57,300 bases of DNA from an uncultured Collinsella sp. (GCA_902475245.1 CABRYP010000011.1:1-57300); one strand, 5' to 3'. Counted from the first letter of the stretch, positions 25,207 through 34,785 are shown. Numbers and translations: made by a program. Notes: generated from the sequence alone by a model not told the origin.

Positions 25207-25911
25207 GTGACTCGAACCATAGACATCCCAACGTTTCAGGCAGCAGTCGTGCGCAACTGCTCCCCCACGCTCGCGGGCATCAAACCGGCATCGCTCTTTA
25301 CCTATCCCGGCGTCTACGCCCATCAGGATGGTTCGGACGCGACCGCGCCAATCACAGATCGCCGAGCACGACTGCTCAACGTTATCGCCCGGTGCAATCA
25401 CGAGCTTAATCCGTTCGGCATCCATCTGAGCGTTTTGGTCTGGCGCCCCTGCGGGGCGCTCGTGTACGCATATCGGCCCAATAGCCTCGCCACTTACCTT
25501 GCTGACCCGCGCGCCAAAACGGCACTCGCCAAGGAGGGCTACGACACCGGCAACCTCTCGGCATGTCTTGTGCACTTGGCATCGCGCATCACGCTCGCGA
25601 GCAATAACGCCGCGGAATGCGCATGCGGCCAAACCCGATGCGCATTGGACCATCAAGCACACTGCGACAACGGCTGCACCTGCGAGTTTCCACACGAAAT
25701 TGGCTACTTCCTGGGGTACCCCTACGACGACGTATACGAGTTCATCGCCCAGCGTGGCGAGAACTACAAGATCTTTGGAGCCTGGAAGGTCTATACGAAT
25801 GTCGAGCAGGCGCTTGCGACGTTTGATGCGTACCGTGCCTGCACCCAACACCTCACCTTTATCTATCAGCAGGGCTGCAGCTTGGCGCAACTTGCCCAGG
25901 CGACCCGATAG
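25207..25911 (+). CDS. DUF3793 family protein with a Cys-rich insert
   Basis: 234 residues from a GTG at 25207 (AAGGAG upstream). DUF3793 landmarks: NCSPTLAGIKPASLF, FPHEIGYFLGYPYDDVYEFI, NYKIFGAWKVY and FDAYRACT. Just before FPHEIG is a segment with C138, C140, C145, C153, C157, C159 and H149, H152, dense enough for a metal or Fe-S site. The family's function is unknown; it is commonly found beside flavodoxin genes in anaerobes, as here (46-nt gap). A link to iron or redox homeostasis is inference. Confidence 0.85.
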   Translation: MTRTIDIPTFQAAVVRNCSPTLAGIKPASLFTYPGVYAHQDGSDATAPITDRRARLLNVIARCNHELNPFGIHLSVLVWRPCGALVYAYRPNSLATYLADPRAKTALAKEGYDTGNLSACLVHLASRITLASNNAAECACGQTRCALDHQAHCDNGCTCEFPHEIGYFLGYPYDDVYEFIAQRGENYKIFGAWKVYTNVEQALATFDAYRACTQHLTFIYQQGCSLAQLAQATR

Positions 25912-25957
25912 AACGTACAAACCGCGACCGCACGCCGCACAACCGAAAGGACTCAAC

Positions 25958-26377
25958 ATGAGCAAGATCGCCGTCGTCTACTGGAGCGGCACGGGCAACA
26001 CCGAGGCCATGGCAAACCTCGTTGCCGAGGGCACCACGTCCGCGGGCGCCGAGGCCGAAGTCATCCCCTGCGCCGACTTCTCTGCCGACAGGGCCGCCGA
26101 CTATGATGCCTTCGCCTTCGGTTGCCCCGCCATGGGCTCCGAGGAGCTTGAATACGATGAGTTCCAACCGATGTGGGACGAAGTCAAGGAGACCCTCGGC
26201 GACAAGAAGGTCGTCCTCTTTGGCTCTTATTCGTGGGCCGAAGGCGAATGGATGGACAATTGGAAGGCGGACGCCGACGAGGCAGGCGTCAACGTGGTCG
26301 ACTCCGTCATCTGTTACGACGCCCCCGACGATGAGGGCGAGGCGGCCTGCCGCGCCCTTGGAGCCGAGCTCGCCTAG
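25958..26377 (+). CDS. Short-chain flavodoxin
   Basis: 139 residues from the ATG at 25958 (AAAGG upstream). The FMN phosphate-binding loop is WSGTGNTEAMA (residues 9-19); the later FMN-contact regions GCPAMGSEELEYDEF and FGSYSWAEGEWMD are intact. It is an acidic one-electron carrier that can replace ferredoxin under iron limitation. Encoded downstream of the DUF3793 gene in one transcript ended by the terminator at 26434-26469. Confidence 0.93.
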   Translation: MSKIAVVYWSGTGNTEAMANLVAEGTTSAGAEAEVIPCADFSADRAADYDAFAFGCPAMGSEELEYDEFQPMWDEVKETLGDKKVVLFGSYSWAEGEWMDNWKADADEAGVNVVDSVICYDAPDDEGEAACRALGAELA

Positions 26378-26433
26378 CTGCAATGAGCTCCGCCCGTAAC
26401 GCGCTCTGCACCAAAACACATTCGCGTCCCAAC

Positions 26434-26469
26434 AAAAACGGGAGCCGGATCACATCCGGCTCCCGTTTT
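26434..26469. terminator. Bidirectional terminator
   Basis: AAAACGGGAGCCGGAT / ATCCGGCTCCCGTTTT around a CAC loop (26435-26450 and 26454-26469). It separates the flavodoxin gene from the convergent ABC operon. Confidence 0.88.
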
Positions 26470-26494
26470 CTGCTGTGTCAGTCATATAAAGCGG

Positions 26495-27247
<753 letters not shown>

Positions 27248-27259
27248 AATAGAACCTCC

Positions 27260-28621
27260 TTACAGGCCAGCGATATGGTCGGCGGGCGTCGCGACAACCT
27301 GTCCGGCGCTCTTGGTGGGACGCTTCTTTTTGGTTTCGGCCGTACCCAGCAGCCTCGCCTCAAGACCGCTCACCAAGCGCGCAAGCGGCAGGGTAATGAC
27401 CAGATAGAACAGGGCGGCAACCACATACGGCGTAATGGAGCCCGTCGTGGCCACGATGGTGCGGGCGTTCATGACGATCTCGACCACGCCCACAGCGGCA
27501 AGTAGCGACGTATCCTTGTAAAGCAGAATAAACTCGCTGGTCAGCGTAGGCAGGACATTGCGGAACGTCTGCGGAATCATAACGTAGAGCAGCGTCTGGA
27601 AGGCATTCATGCCCAGCGAGCGAGCAGCCTCGTTCTGGCCCTTGGGGATCGATTGAATACCGGCACGGAAGATCTCGCACAGGTACGCAGACGAGTTCAT
27701 GGCCATGACGATAACGCCCAGCACATAGTCGTCCACTTTGACACCGGCCAGCGGCAGGCCAAAGAACGCAATATAGATCTGCAAGAACGCCGGCGTACCG
27801 CGGATGACATTCACGTAGATGCCGGCAAGGCAGCGCAGGATGCGCGATTTAGAGATGCGCATAAGCGACAGGGCAAAGCCAAAGGGGATCGCCAGCGGAA
27901 ACGCCACGAGCACGATCGAGAGCGACATAAGGAAGCCCTTGAAGACGATCGGCAGGCTCTGGACCAAAATCACCGGGTTCAAGAACAGGCGCAGGAACAT
28001 ATTGGAGTTCCAGGCCTCGACCCACGGCTGTTCCTTAAGATCGGCCAGGAAGTTATCGAACGCCGTCACGCCCTTGATCTCGACGGAAGGAATCTTGGAA
28101 ATCTTCTTAGTCGAACCGTCGGCGAGCGTATAGGTGCCGCTAAAGGCCTCATCGCCGCCCTCGACGGGAAACGTCACGCCGTAAACCTCGACACGAAAAA
28201 AGCCGCCGGCAGGCGCCGTCTCGCCAAAGTCGATCTTGAGCGTCTGGCCGTCAGCCTTGCACGTGGGCTTCATGGGCGTACGATCCATGAGGTCCTCGCC
28301 CGAGAGCATCGTCAATCGCGTGTCATCGGTACCAAACGTCGTGCCGTCGACAAACGTCAGCGAAAGACCGCTCAGCTCCTCGTCGGCATCGGCCTGGACC
28401 TCCCAGGTAATGCGCGTCTCGGTACCGCCGACCACAGCGCTGCCCGAACCGGTGTTGGGTCGGGCGGTAATCTTTGCGGTCTCAAGCGCCTGGGCGGTCG
28501 TGGGCGCATATGCCCCCGCGCACACCAGCGCAAGCGCCACGGCCATGACGCAGACTAGCTTTTGGAGCAAGGCGGGCAGTGGAAAACGCTGCTCCGCGGC
28601 CCCTTTGTTCAGTCGAGACAA
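27260..28621 (-). CDS. Amino acid ABC permease with N-terminal signal and extracytoplasmic domain
   Basis: About 453 residues from a TTG at 28621, the only start with a good ribosome site (AGGAG, 5-nt spacing); the frame is open to 28726. Residues 1-45 look like a signal peptide or first membrane helix. Residues about 46-190 form a beta-rich domain with WEVQADADEELSGL and FRVEVYGVTF. Residues about 225-430 are a standard HisM/GlnP permease with EAARSLGMNAFQTLL contacting the ATPase. Most such permeases lack the ectodomain, so this is a fusion. Confidence 0.85.
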   Translation of the reverse strand: MSRLNKGAAEQRFPLPALLQKLVCVMAVALALVCAGAYAPTTAQALETAKITARPNTGSGSAVVGGTETRITWEVQADADEELSGLSLTFVDGTTFGTDDTRLTMLSGEDLMDRTPMKPTCKADGQTLKIDFGETAPAGGFFRVEVYGVTFPVEGGDEAFSGTYTLADGSTKKISKIPSVEIKGVTAFDNFLADLKEQPWVEAWNSNMFLRLFLNPVILVQSLPIVFKGFLMSLSIVLVAFPLAIPFGFALSLMRISKSRILRCLAGIYVNVIRGTPAFLQIYIAFFGLPLAGVKVDDYVLGVIVMAMNSSAYLCEIFRAGIQSIPKGQNEAARSLGMNAFQTLLYVMIPQTFRNVLPTLTSEFILLYKDTSLLAAVGVVEIVMNARTIVATTGSITPYVVAALFYLVITLPLARLVSGLEARLLGTAETKKKRPTKSAGQVVATPADHIAGL

Positions 28622-28685
28622 GGTGGCTCCTATCGTAGAAGTTGCCGGCAAAACGAGACGGAAATGCTCTCCGTCAAGAGAAGCG

Positions 28686-28718
28686 CAAAGGCCCTCTCCG
28701 CCAAAACGGAAAGGGCCC
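28686..28718 (-). terminator. Terminator/attenuator between binding protein and permease
   Basis: On the minus strand GGCCCTTTCCG pairs with CGGAGAGGGCC with one mismatch (28707-28717 with 28690-28700), followed by TTTGC. It lies inside the operon, so it probably lets more binding protein than permease be made. Confidence 0.55.
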
Positions 28719-28739
28719 GCGCGCAATCAAGTAGTTATT

Positions 28740-29600
28740 TTACTTGATGTTGTACTTAGCCATGAGGGCGTCGACGGTACCGTCGTCGGTCAGGTCCTTG
28801 ATGGCCTGGTTGATATCGTCCTTGAGCTTGGTGTTGCCCTGGTTGATGGCGATGGCGTACTCCTCGCCGGTGCTGATCTGCTTAATGGTCTGGCAGGTGT
28901 TGAACTGCTCGGCGGTCAGCTGGCTGGCAACGGAGCGATTGGTGACTACGGCGTCGCCCTTATCGGACTGCAGTGCGCTGAAGCACTCGGTAGCGTCCTT
29001 GTAGGGGACGATCTTGGCCTTGGGGAAGTTCTCCTGGGCAAAGGACTCGGCAGTCGAACCAGACTGGACGATGATGGTAGCGTCGGCGTTGTTGAGCTTC
29101 TCGCTGTAGTTGTCGGCCGTGATGTCGGTGTTATCGACCTTGGTCACGATAGCCTGATCGTCCATGTAGTAGGAATCGGAGAAAGTGACTTCCTTCTCAC
29201 GCTCGGGCGTGTCGGTGATAGCCGCGATGGAGACGTCATACTTGGCGCCCGAAGCGACGCCCGGAACCAGCGTGTCAAAGTCATTGTTGACATACTCGAC
29301 ATCCAGGCCCAGCTTGTCGCCGATAGCCTTGATGAGCTCAAGGTCAAAGCCCTGATAATCGCCGTTGTCATCCTTGTACTCAAACGGAGCGTACTCGGCA
29401 GAGGTGCCGACGGTCAGCGTACCGTCCTTGACGAGCGCGTACTCCTTGGAACCGTCGACCTTCTCGACCTTAGCGTCGTCAGAGCTGCTGGAACTGGCAT
29501 CAGAACCAGAGGTGGCGTTGGACGAGCCGCAGCCCGTCAGAGCGAGGGCGAGCGCCATAGCACCCGTGGCGGCAAATGCGCCAAGCTTCTTCAGCTTCAT
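28740..29600 (-). CDS. Polar amino acid ABC transporter substrate-binding lipoprotein
   Basis: 286 residues from the ATG at 29600 (AAGGAGA upstream). Lipobox LALTGC with C24 as the lipidated residue, then a Ser-rich acidic tether. The SBP_bac_3 domain begins TLTVGTSAEYAPFEYKDDNG and contains QGFDLELIKAIG, AAITDTPEREKEVTFSDSYY and the hinge stretch. First gene of the operon with permease and ATPase. Specificity cannot be read reliably; cystine, glutamine or histidine type are all possible. Confidence 0.92.
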   Translation of the reverse strand: MKLKKLGAFAATGAMALALALTGCGSSNATSGSDASSSSSDDAKVEKVDGSKEYALVKDGTLTVGTSAEYAPFEYKDDNGDYQGFDLELIKAIGDKLGLDVEYVNNDFDTLVPGVASGAKYDVSIAAITDTPEREKEVTFSDSYYMDDQAIVTKVDNTDITADNYSEKLNNADATIIVQSGSTAESFAQENFPKAKIVPYKDATECFSALQSDKGDAVVTNRSVASQLTAEQFNTCQTIKQISTGEEYAIAINQGNTKLKDDINQAIKDLTDDGTVDALMAKYNIK

Positions 29601-29657
29601 AATCAGTCTCCTTCCAAAGACCCCACGTGATTCAGAGGTCTGCAAAAACTGAGGGTT

Positions 29658-29686
29658 ATTATGCACCCGCTTGGAAGAATCTGCAA
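29658..29686 (-). promoter_or_regulatory. Promoter of the amino acid ABC operon
   Basis: Minus strand TTGCAG (29681-29686), 17 nt, CATAAT (29658-29663), about 50 nt before the lipoprotein start codon. Confidence 0.6.
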
Positions 29687-29747
29687 TTAGAAAACTGATT
29701 GAAACAAACCCATAACGTGAATGGAGCACTCCACTTTATGACAGTCA

Positions 29748-30614
29748 TCACTGCTGCAATGACCTTAACAATTTGATTTCAGCCGCATAACCTGCAAGTT
29801 CGTTCGGTGTCTCCAAAATGAATGGCAATGCGCGCAAGCGGTCATTCGATACAATATTCTGCATAACCTGCATACCGCCGCCAAACTCTTCGCTACCCAG
29901 GTAGCCCTTACCGATGCATTCGTGGCGGTCCTTATGGGCGCCGCAGGGATTCTTGGAGTCATTGATATGCACGGCGTGCAGGCGTTCGATACCCACCACA
30001 CGATTGAACTCGTCGAGCACGCCGTCCAGATCATGGATGATGTCGTAGCCGGCATCGCTCACATGGCAGGTGTCAAGGCACACGCCCAACTTGGCCGACA
30101 GCTCGGGGCACTTGTCGGCAACGCCCTGGATGATGAGTGCCAGTTCTTCAAAGCTGCGGCCCACCTCGGTGCCCTTGCCGGCCATGGTCTCGAGCAGCAC
30201 CGTCGTCTGTTGGCCCTCAAACATCACCTGGCACAGGGTGTCGACGATCATCTGAATGCCAGCGTCGGAGCCCTGCCCCACATGCGCACCGGGATGGAAG
30301 TTGTAGTAGTTGCCGGGCAGCGCTTCCATGCGCCTCAGGTCCTCCGCCATGGCCTCCAGGGCAAACTCGCGCGCCCGCTCTTTGGCCGAGCAGGGGTTAT
30401 AGGTATACGGGGCATGAGCCACGAGCGGGCCAAAGTCGTTTTGCTCCATAAGCTCGCGCAGGGCCGCCACGTCATCCATGTCAAGGTCTTTCGCCTTGCC
30501 GCCACGCGGGTTGCGCGTAAAGAATGCAAAGGTATTGGCGCCAATGGACAGCGCCGTCTCCCCCATTGCCCGATAGCCCTTCGTCGTGGATAGGTGACAC
30601 CCGATCGTCAGCAT
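29748..30614 (-). CDS. nfo: Endonuclease IV (apurinic/apyrimidinic endonuclease)
   Basis: 288 residues. Zn-site motifs of the Nfo family in order: GCHLSTTKGY (with Ser where many have H), APYTYNPCS, NFHPGAHVG, LLETMAGKGTEVG, CLDTCHVSDAGYD, HINDSKNPCGAHKDRHECIGKG and FILETP. It nicks 5' of abasic sites in base-excision repair. The start is preceded within 17 nt by a 79-nt palindromic repeat that also precedes the next gene upstream. Confidence 0.93.
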   Translation of the reverse strand: MLTIGCHLSTTKGYRAMGETALSIGANTFAFFTRNPRGGKAKDLDMDDVAALRELMEQNDFGPLVAHAPYTYNPCSAKERAREFALEAMAEDLRRMEALPGNYYNFHPGAHVGQGSDAGIQMIVDTLCQVMFEGQQTTVLLETMAGKGTEVGRSFEELALIIQGVADKCPELSAKLGVCLDTCHVSDAGYDIIHDLDGVLDEFNRVVGIERLHAVHINDSKNPCGAHKDRHECIGKGYLGSEEFGGGMQVMQNIVSNDRLRALPFILETPNELAGYAAEIKLLRSLQQ

Positions 30615-30630
30615 CCCCAGCTCCCCCTCA

Positions 30631-30709
30631 TCAGTTGCGGTGAAATAGTTCCTGTCGATGCCTTATTCTGCCGCAAACAGGAACTATTCCACCGCAAGTT
30701 ATAAAAGGG
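30631..30709. repeat. 79-nt palindromic repeat, copy 1
   Basis: Stem TTGCGGTGAAATAGTTCCTG pairs with CAGGAACTATTCCACCGCAA (19 of 20 pairs) around a loop of about 22 nt, followed by GTTATAAAAGGG. It differs from copy 2 at one position. Located between nfo and the oxidoreductase gene. Confidence 0.85.
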
Positions 30710-30786
30710 GCATCAGAGATGCGGGGCACCAAGCACTACGGCTACGGGCGCCGGCGTCATAATCCCTCACGCGTCAGCGCCAGGTC

Positions 30787-31806
30787 CTAGAGGGCTAGAC
30801 GGATTGCATCGATAATGCGCGCGCAGCGCTGTGTGGCGGCAAGGGGCATGACGGGACTCTCGAGTTTCCCCGCCCGGATGAGCTGGGTCGCATGCTGGAT
30901 TTCGCCGTAGAAATCATCGACCTCAAACGGGGCATTTACTTCGAGCATTCGTCCGTCGGAGTACCTCACATGGGCGAGCTCGGGGCGATGGAGGCGCTCG
31001 ATTTCCAACGAGCCCCGCTCGCAGGCAATCATTAAGCGGCTTTCATATGCTGCTTTGCCGTCACACGCCATATGAATGGGTATACCGCCGACACTCATAT
31101 GGATCTCATCGGCCCAATCCACGCGGCCGCCCGATACGTCACGCCAGCGAACTTCACGAGACGAAACATCGCACGCGCCCGCAAGCAGATCCTCAAACCA
31201 CCCGACTGCATAGCAGCCCATGTCATATAGACAGCCACCCTGCAACGGATCGAGTAGATAACTCGAAGGGGACTCACCATAATCGAGTTTTTGCACGCTT
31301 TCGATCGAAACGATACGGCCGAGCTCGCCCGACGCAAGCAAGCCCTTCACGCGAGTACGCATCGGACAAAACCGATTTTTCATCGCCTCCATAAACGGCA
31401 CACCGCACTCAAGGGAAACGGAGGCGATCGCATGGGCCTCTTCTTCATTCAAAACGGCCGGCTTTTCGCACAGTACGGCCTTTCCCGCGCGCAGTGCCCG
31501 ACAGACCCAATGCGCATGCATGCCATGCGGAAGAGCCAAGTAGATTGCGTCGACATCGGGGTCGGCAATCAGCGCATCATAAGCCGCATCGCCGTTATCG
31601 TCGACCGAGGCATGGCCATGCGCAACATCAACCGAAAACGCTCGGCAAAATTCCTCGACATGTGCAGGAGTGCGGCCGGCCGCAGCCACCAGCCGTGCCC
31701 CGTCGACCTTCTTGAGCGACGATGCAAATCGATGCGAAATGTGTCCAGCGCCCAAAACGCCCCAACGAACCTCACGCAAATCATCACATGAATCCCGATG
31801 GCCCAC
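30787..31806 (-). CDS. Gfo/Idh/MocA-family NAD(P)-dependent oxidoreductase
   Basis: 339 residues from a GTG at 31806 with GAAGGGGG upstream; the longer frame to 31884 would translate the palindromic repeat and is rejected. The Rossmann motif is WGVLGAGHISHRF, followed by YLALPHGMHAHWVCRALRAGKAVLCEKP (the EKP motif with catalytic Lys) and MGCYAVGW, where the catalytic His is not obvious. These enzymes oxidise sugars, inositols or related polyols. No pathway context is present. Confidence 0.85.
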   Translation of the reverse strand: MGHRDSCDDLREVRWGVLGAGHISHRFASSLKKVDGARLVAAAGRTPAHVEEFCRAFSVDVAHGHASVDDNGDAAYDALIADPDVDAIYLALPHGMHAHWVCRALRAGKAVLCEKPAVLNEEEAHAIASVSLECGVPFMEAMKNRFCPMRTRVKGLLASGELGRIVSIESVQKLDYGESPSSYLLDPLQGGCLYDMGCYAVGWFEDLLAGACDVSSREVRWRDVSGGRVDWADEIHMSVGGIPIHMACDGKAAYESRLMIACERGSLEIERLHRPELAHVRYSDGRMLEVNAPFEVDDFYGEIQHATQLIRAGKLESPVMPLAATQRCARIIDAIRLAL

Positions 31807-31817
31807 GACAGCCCCCT

Positions 31818-31896
31818 TCAGTTGCGGTGAAATAGTTCCTGTCGATGCCTTATTCTGCCGCAAGCAGGAACTATTCCACCGCAAGTTATAAAAGGG
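31818..31896. repeat. 79-nt palindromic repeat, copy 2
   Basis: Same orientation and 78 of 79 bases identical to copy 1. It ends 12 nt before the oxidoreductase start codon and abuts the stop of the aldo/keto reductase gene. Confidence 0.85.
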
Positions 31897-33087
31897 TCAC
31901 GAGGAGCGCGTTTTGCCGAAGGCCTTAAGCACCGCCGTCACGGGGCCAGGCTGAAAACGGCGGCGTACGTCGTCCAAGCGCCCGGGGATATCGATATGCT
32001 GCGGGCAATGCCGCGCGCATTTGCCGCACTTGACGCAATTGCTCACCAGCTTGGGCTCGTTCGTCCGCACCGCGCTCGCCGTAAAGTATTGAGACAGCCC
32101 CGTAAACCAGCTGTGCGCATAGCTTGCGTTGTAGGCAGCAAAACACCCAGGGATATTGATGCCTTTAGGACACGGCATGCAATAGCCGCATCCCGTGCAG
32201 GGCACGCGATTCGATTTTTCAAACTCCCTCAGCACGCGTGCGATGGCATCGAGCTGAGCAGCCGTCATCGAATCCGGCAGGGCCCGATCGGCCAACGCCG
32301 CGTTCTCATCCACTTGCGCGGTATCGGTCATACCCGAAAGCAGCATCGTCACCTGAGGATGGTTCCACACCCACGAAAGCCCCCAGGCGGCCGGAGTGCG
32401 CAAATGCGGGTCACGGGCGCCATCGAGCACAGCGCGTGCCCGCGGCGGCAGTTTGCCCGCTAGACGACCGCCCAGCAGTGGCTCCATCACAAACACCGCA
32501 AGACCGCGCTCCGCAGCCGCCATGAGTCCTGCCGTTCCCGCTTGGTAACGCTCGCCGGCATAGTTGTACTGGATCTGGCAAAAATCCCAGTCATATGCGT
32601 CAAGCACCGTCAGGAAATCCGCCGCGCTGCCGTGATACGAAAAACCAATCTGGCGAATGCGCCCCGCCGCCTTTTGACGCGCGATCCAGTCCTCGATGCC
32701 CAACGCCACCACACGTTCCCACTGGGCGGGCGAGGTAATGTTGTGCATGAGGTAATAGTCGATATGGTCGGTCCGCAGGCGGCACAGTTGCTCGTCGAAG
32801 AACCGGTCGAAATCCTCCGCGCATTTGCACGAAGCATGCGGCAGCTTGGTCGCGAGCAAAACCTGGTCGCGTAGGCCTAGGCGCTCAAGCGAAGCGCCCA
32901 CGCAAGCCTCGTTGCCGGGATAGAGATAGGCCGTGTCCAGGTAGTTAATCCCCTGCTCCACCGCACGGGAGATGATGGCGTCGGCTGTCTTCGCATCCGG
33001 GCGTCCCGGCGCACCGGGAAACCTCATGCAGCCCAGCCCCAACGCCGAGATACGGTTACTGCTTTTGGGGTCAACGCGATATTGCAC
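31897..33087 (-). CDS. Aldo/keto reductase with two C-terminal 4Fe-4S clusters
   Basis: 396 residues. The AKR barrel occupies residues 1-270 (GLGCMRFPG, the catalytic Asp/Tyr segment NYLDTAYLYPGNE, LLATKLPHA, IDYYLMHNI). The tail carries two Cys-rich motifs, CTGCGYCMPCPKGINIP and CVKCGKCARHCPQHIDIP, each able to hold a [4Fe-4S] cluster. Such fused AKRs are frequent in anaerobes and probably take electrons from ferredoxin-type donors. Substrate unknown. Confidence 0.9.
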   Translation of the reverse strand: MQYRVDPKSSNRISALGLGCMRFPGAPGRPDAKTADAIISRAVEQGINYLDTAYLYPGNEACVGASLERLGLRDQVLLATKLPHASCKCAEDFDRFFDEQLCRLRTDHIDYYLMHNITSPAQWERVVALGIEDWIARQKAAGRIRQIGFSYHGSAADFLTVLDAYDWDFCQIQYNYAGERYQAGTAGLMAAAERGLAVFVMEPLLGGRLAGKLPPRARAVLDGARDPHLRTPAAWGLSWVWNHPQVTMLLSGMTDTAQVDENAALADRALPDSMTAAQLDAIARVLREFEKSNRVPCTGCGYCMPCPKGINIPGCFAAYNASYAHSWFTGLSQYFTASAVRTNEPKLVSNCVKCGKCARHCPQHIDIPGRLDDVRRRFQPGPVTAVLKAFGKTRSS

Positions 33088-33249
33088 GGCCCCTCCTCCC
33101 CCATCGAAGCCCTGATAAGGCGAAACAAACCTGTCACGTCATCGAAGCACATCGGAATCGCAATCGAGAACGTATCGTAACGCAGCAGAAATCAGGCCGT
33201 CACGGCACCGCTTTAACATCAGCAAAAAGCCCGATGAAAGGAGGCAAGC

Positions 33250-33444
33250 GTGGCCACGCGTGAGGACGCCTACCCCTATCCCGGCGAGCAATACATCCTC
33301 TCGGTCGACTGTTACCAGACCGAGATCATGGACCATCTGGACGAGCTTCCCGCCACAGGCGCCGTCATCTTCTGCACCTTCCCCAAGGCGCGCGATGGCG
33401 TTGGATATCCCGCACGCGTTTTTGCCATCTGCCCCGCGGCATAA
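33250..33444 (+). CDS. Small hypothetical protein (64 aa)
   Basis: GTG start at 33250 with AAAGGAGG nine bases upstream, and a terminator after it at 33517-33544. The sequence is acidic to neutral, without signal peptide or membrane helix (YPGEQYILSVDCYQTEIMD, GAVIFCTFPKARDGVGYP). I do not recognise it. The ribosome site makes it more than a chance frame. Confidence 0.5.
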   Translation: MATREDAYPYPGEQYILSVDCYQTEIMDHLDELPATGAVIFCTFPKARDGVGYPARVFAICPAA

Positions 33445-33516
33445 GTTCTCATGCGTTTGTTCTTCTAAATTCCGCCTCCGGTGCACGCTACATGCTCCAG
33501 CGGCATACAATCCACC

Positions 33517-33544
33517 GGGCGCTCCGCACGCGGGCGCCTTTTTG
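33517..33544 (+). terminator. Terminator after the small ORF
   Basis: GGCGC (33518-33522) pairs with GCGCC (33534-33538), followed by TTTTT; it lies just before the panE-like gene. Confidence 0.5.
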
Positions 33545-33560
33545 TGAGGAGATGATTCAC

Positions 33561-34475
33561 GTGCAGATCAACAAGGTTGCCTTTATCGGCAAGGGCGGCG
33601 TCGGGCTACTCTACGGCAGCATGATCGCCCAGGCACTCGGCGACGATGCCGTCGAATACGTCATGGACGACGCCCGTTTCGAGCGTCACGCAGGCGACGC
33701 CCTTACGGTCAACGGCGAGCCCTGCGCACTCAAGTCCGTGCGCGTCAGTGAGGCAACGCCCGCCGATCTGGTCATTCTCACGGTCAAGACGACGGGACTC
33801 AACCAAGCACTCAAGACTATGGAGCGCGTCGTGGGACCCAACACGCTCATCGCCTCGCTGTGCAACGGCATTACGAGCGAGCAAAAGATTGCCGAGCGCT
33901 TTGGCTGGAAGCACACCGTCCTGGGCATCTGCCAGGGCATGGATGCCGTGTTCCTCGACGGAGAGCTCACCTTTACCAATGCGGGCGAGATTCGCTTTGG
34001 CGCGGCAGCGGGCACCGAGCCCGCAACCGTCACCGCCATCGACGAGCTCTACACACGCTGCGGCATCGCCCATACCGTCGAGAGCGACATTGCGCACCGC
34101 ATGTGGGCCAAACTCATGCTCAACGATGGTATCAACCAGACGTGCATGGCCTACGGCGGAACGTATGGAAGCGCCACAGAGGCCGGCTCCGAGCAGCGCC
34201 GCTGCTTTGTCTCCGCCATGCGAGAGACACTTGCGGTCGCCAATGCCGAGGGCATTGAGCTGACCGAGGCAGACCTGACGCAGATGGTGCACCTCATCGA
34301 GGGAATCGACCCCACCGGTATGCCCTCGATGGCGCAGGACCGCATCGCACAACGAAAGACCGAAGTCGAGGAGTTCGCGGGCACCATTTGCCGCCTGGCC
34401 GCCAAACACGATATCCAAGTGCCGCAAAACGATTGGCTCTACCAGAGGATTCGCGAAATAGAAGGCAGCTGGTAG
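33561..34475 (+). CDS. 2-dehydropantoate 2-reductase family protein (PanE/ApbA)
   Basis: 304 residues from a GTG at 33561, nine bases after GAGGAG; an ATG at 33552 sits too close to that site. The N-terminal NADPH motif is FIGKGGVGLLYGSM; VILTVKTTGLNQAL and LCNGITSEQKIAERFG follow, with the catalytic Lys in MWAKLMLNDGINQTCM. The reaction would be ketopantoate to pantoate in CoA synthesis, but many paralogues act on other 2-oxo acids and no pan genes are nearby. Confidence 0.82.
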   Translation: MQINKVAFIGKGGVGLLYGSMIAQALGDDAVEYVMDDARFERHAGDALTVNGEPCALKSVRVSEATPADLVILTVKTTGLNQALKTMERVVGPNTLIASLCNGITSEQKIAERFGWKHTVLGICQGMDAVFLDGELTFTNAGEIRFGAAAGTEPATVTAIDELYTRCGIAHTVESDIAHRMWAKLMLNDGINQTCMAYGGTYGSATEAGSEQRRCFVSAMRETLAVANAEGIELTEADLTQMVHLIEGIDPTGMPSMAQDRIAQRKTEVEEFAGTICRLAAKHDIQVPQNDWLYQRIREIEGSW

Positions 34476-34510
34476 CCTCGGCCGCATCGCGACGTGCGCA
34501 ATACAAGCAG

Positions 34511-34550
34511 ACAGGCCTTCGCGAGGATTCCGTCATTCGCGAAGGCCTGT
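34511..34550. terminator. Hairpin after the PanE-like gene
   Basis: Perfect 14-bp stem ACAGGCCTTCGCGA (34511-34524) with 34537-34550. No long T-run; it lies between two converging genes. Confidence 0.6.
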
Positions 34551-34566
34551 TGCATTTAGCTCGAGG

Positions 34567-34785
34567 CTAAAACTGAGGCTTATTTTGCGATTCCGGAACC
34601 TCGTCCTCGTCATCGCGGCAAAGTAGCACGCCGGCGCTTCCCAGCAACGCCGCTGCAATCAAGGCGCCCACAATCACAGGAGCGGCGCCCGTAGCGGACT
34701 GCAAGCCGGCAGTTAACGCCGCCGTCGGACCAAGGCATCCGATCAAAAGGGCAACGACGGCAATAGCGACATCTCGAGCGTTCAT
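34567..34785 (-). CDS. Small two-helix membrane protein (72 aa)
   Basis: Two hydrophobic helices (VAIAVVALLIGCLGPTAAL and PVIVGALIAAALLGSAGVLL), then an acidic cytoplasmic-type tail (CRDDEDEVPESQ). The ATG follows a purine-rich GGAGGAAG. It is unrecognised; possibly a cell-envelope small protein. Confidence 0.65.
   Translation of the reverse strand: MNARDVAIAVVALLIGCLGPTAALTAGLQSATGAAPVIVGALIAAALLGSAGVLLCRDDEDEVPESQNKPQF

Noticed and set aside
30787..31884. Longer start of the oxidoreductase at 31884
   Set aside because: It would translate the 79-nt repeat; the GTG at 31806 has a good ribosome site and starts just before the Rossmann fold.
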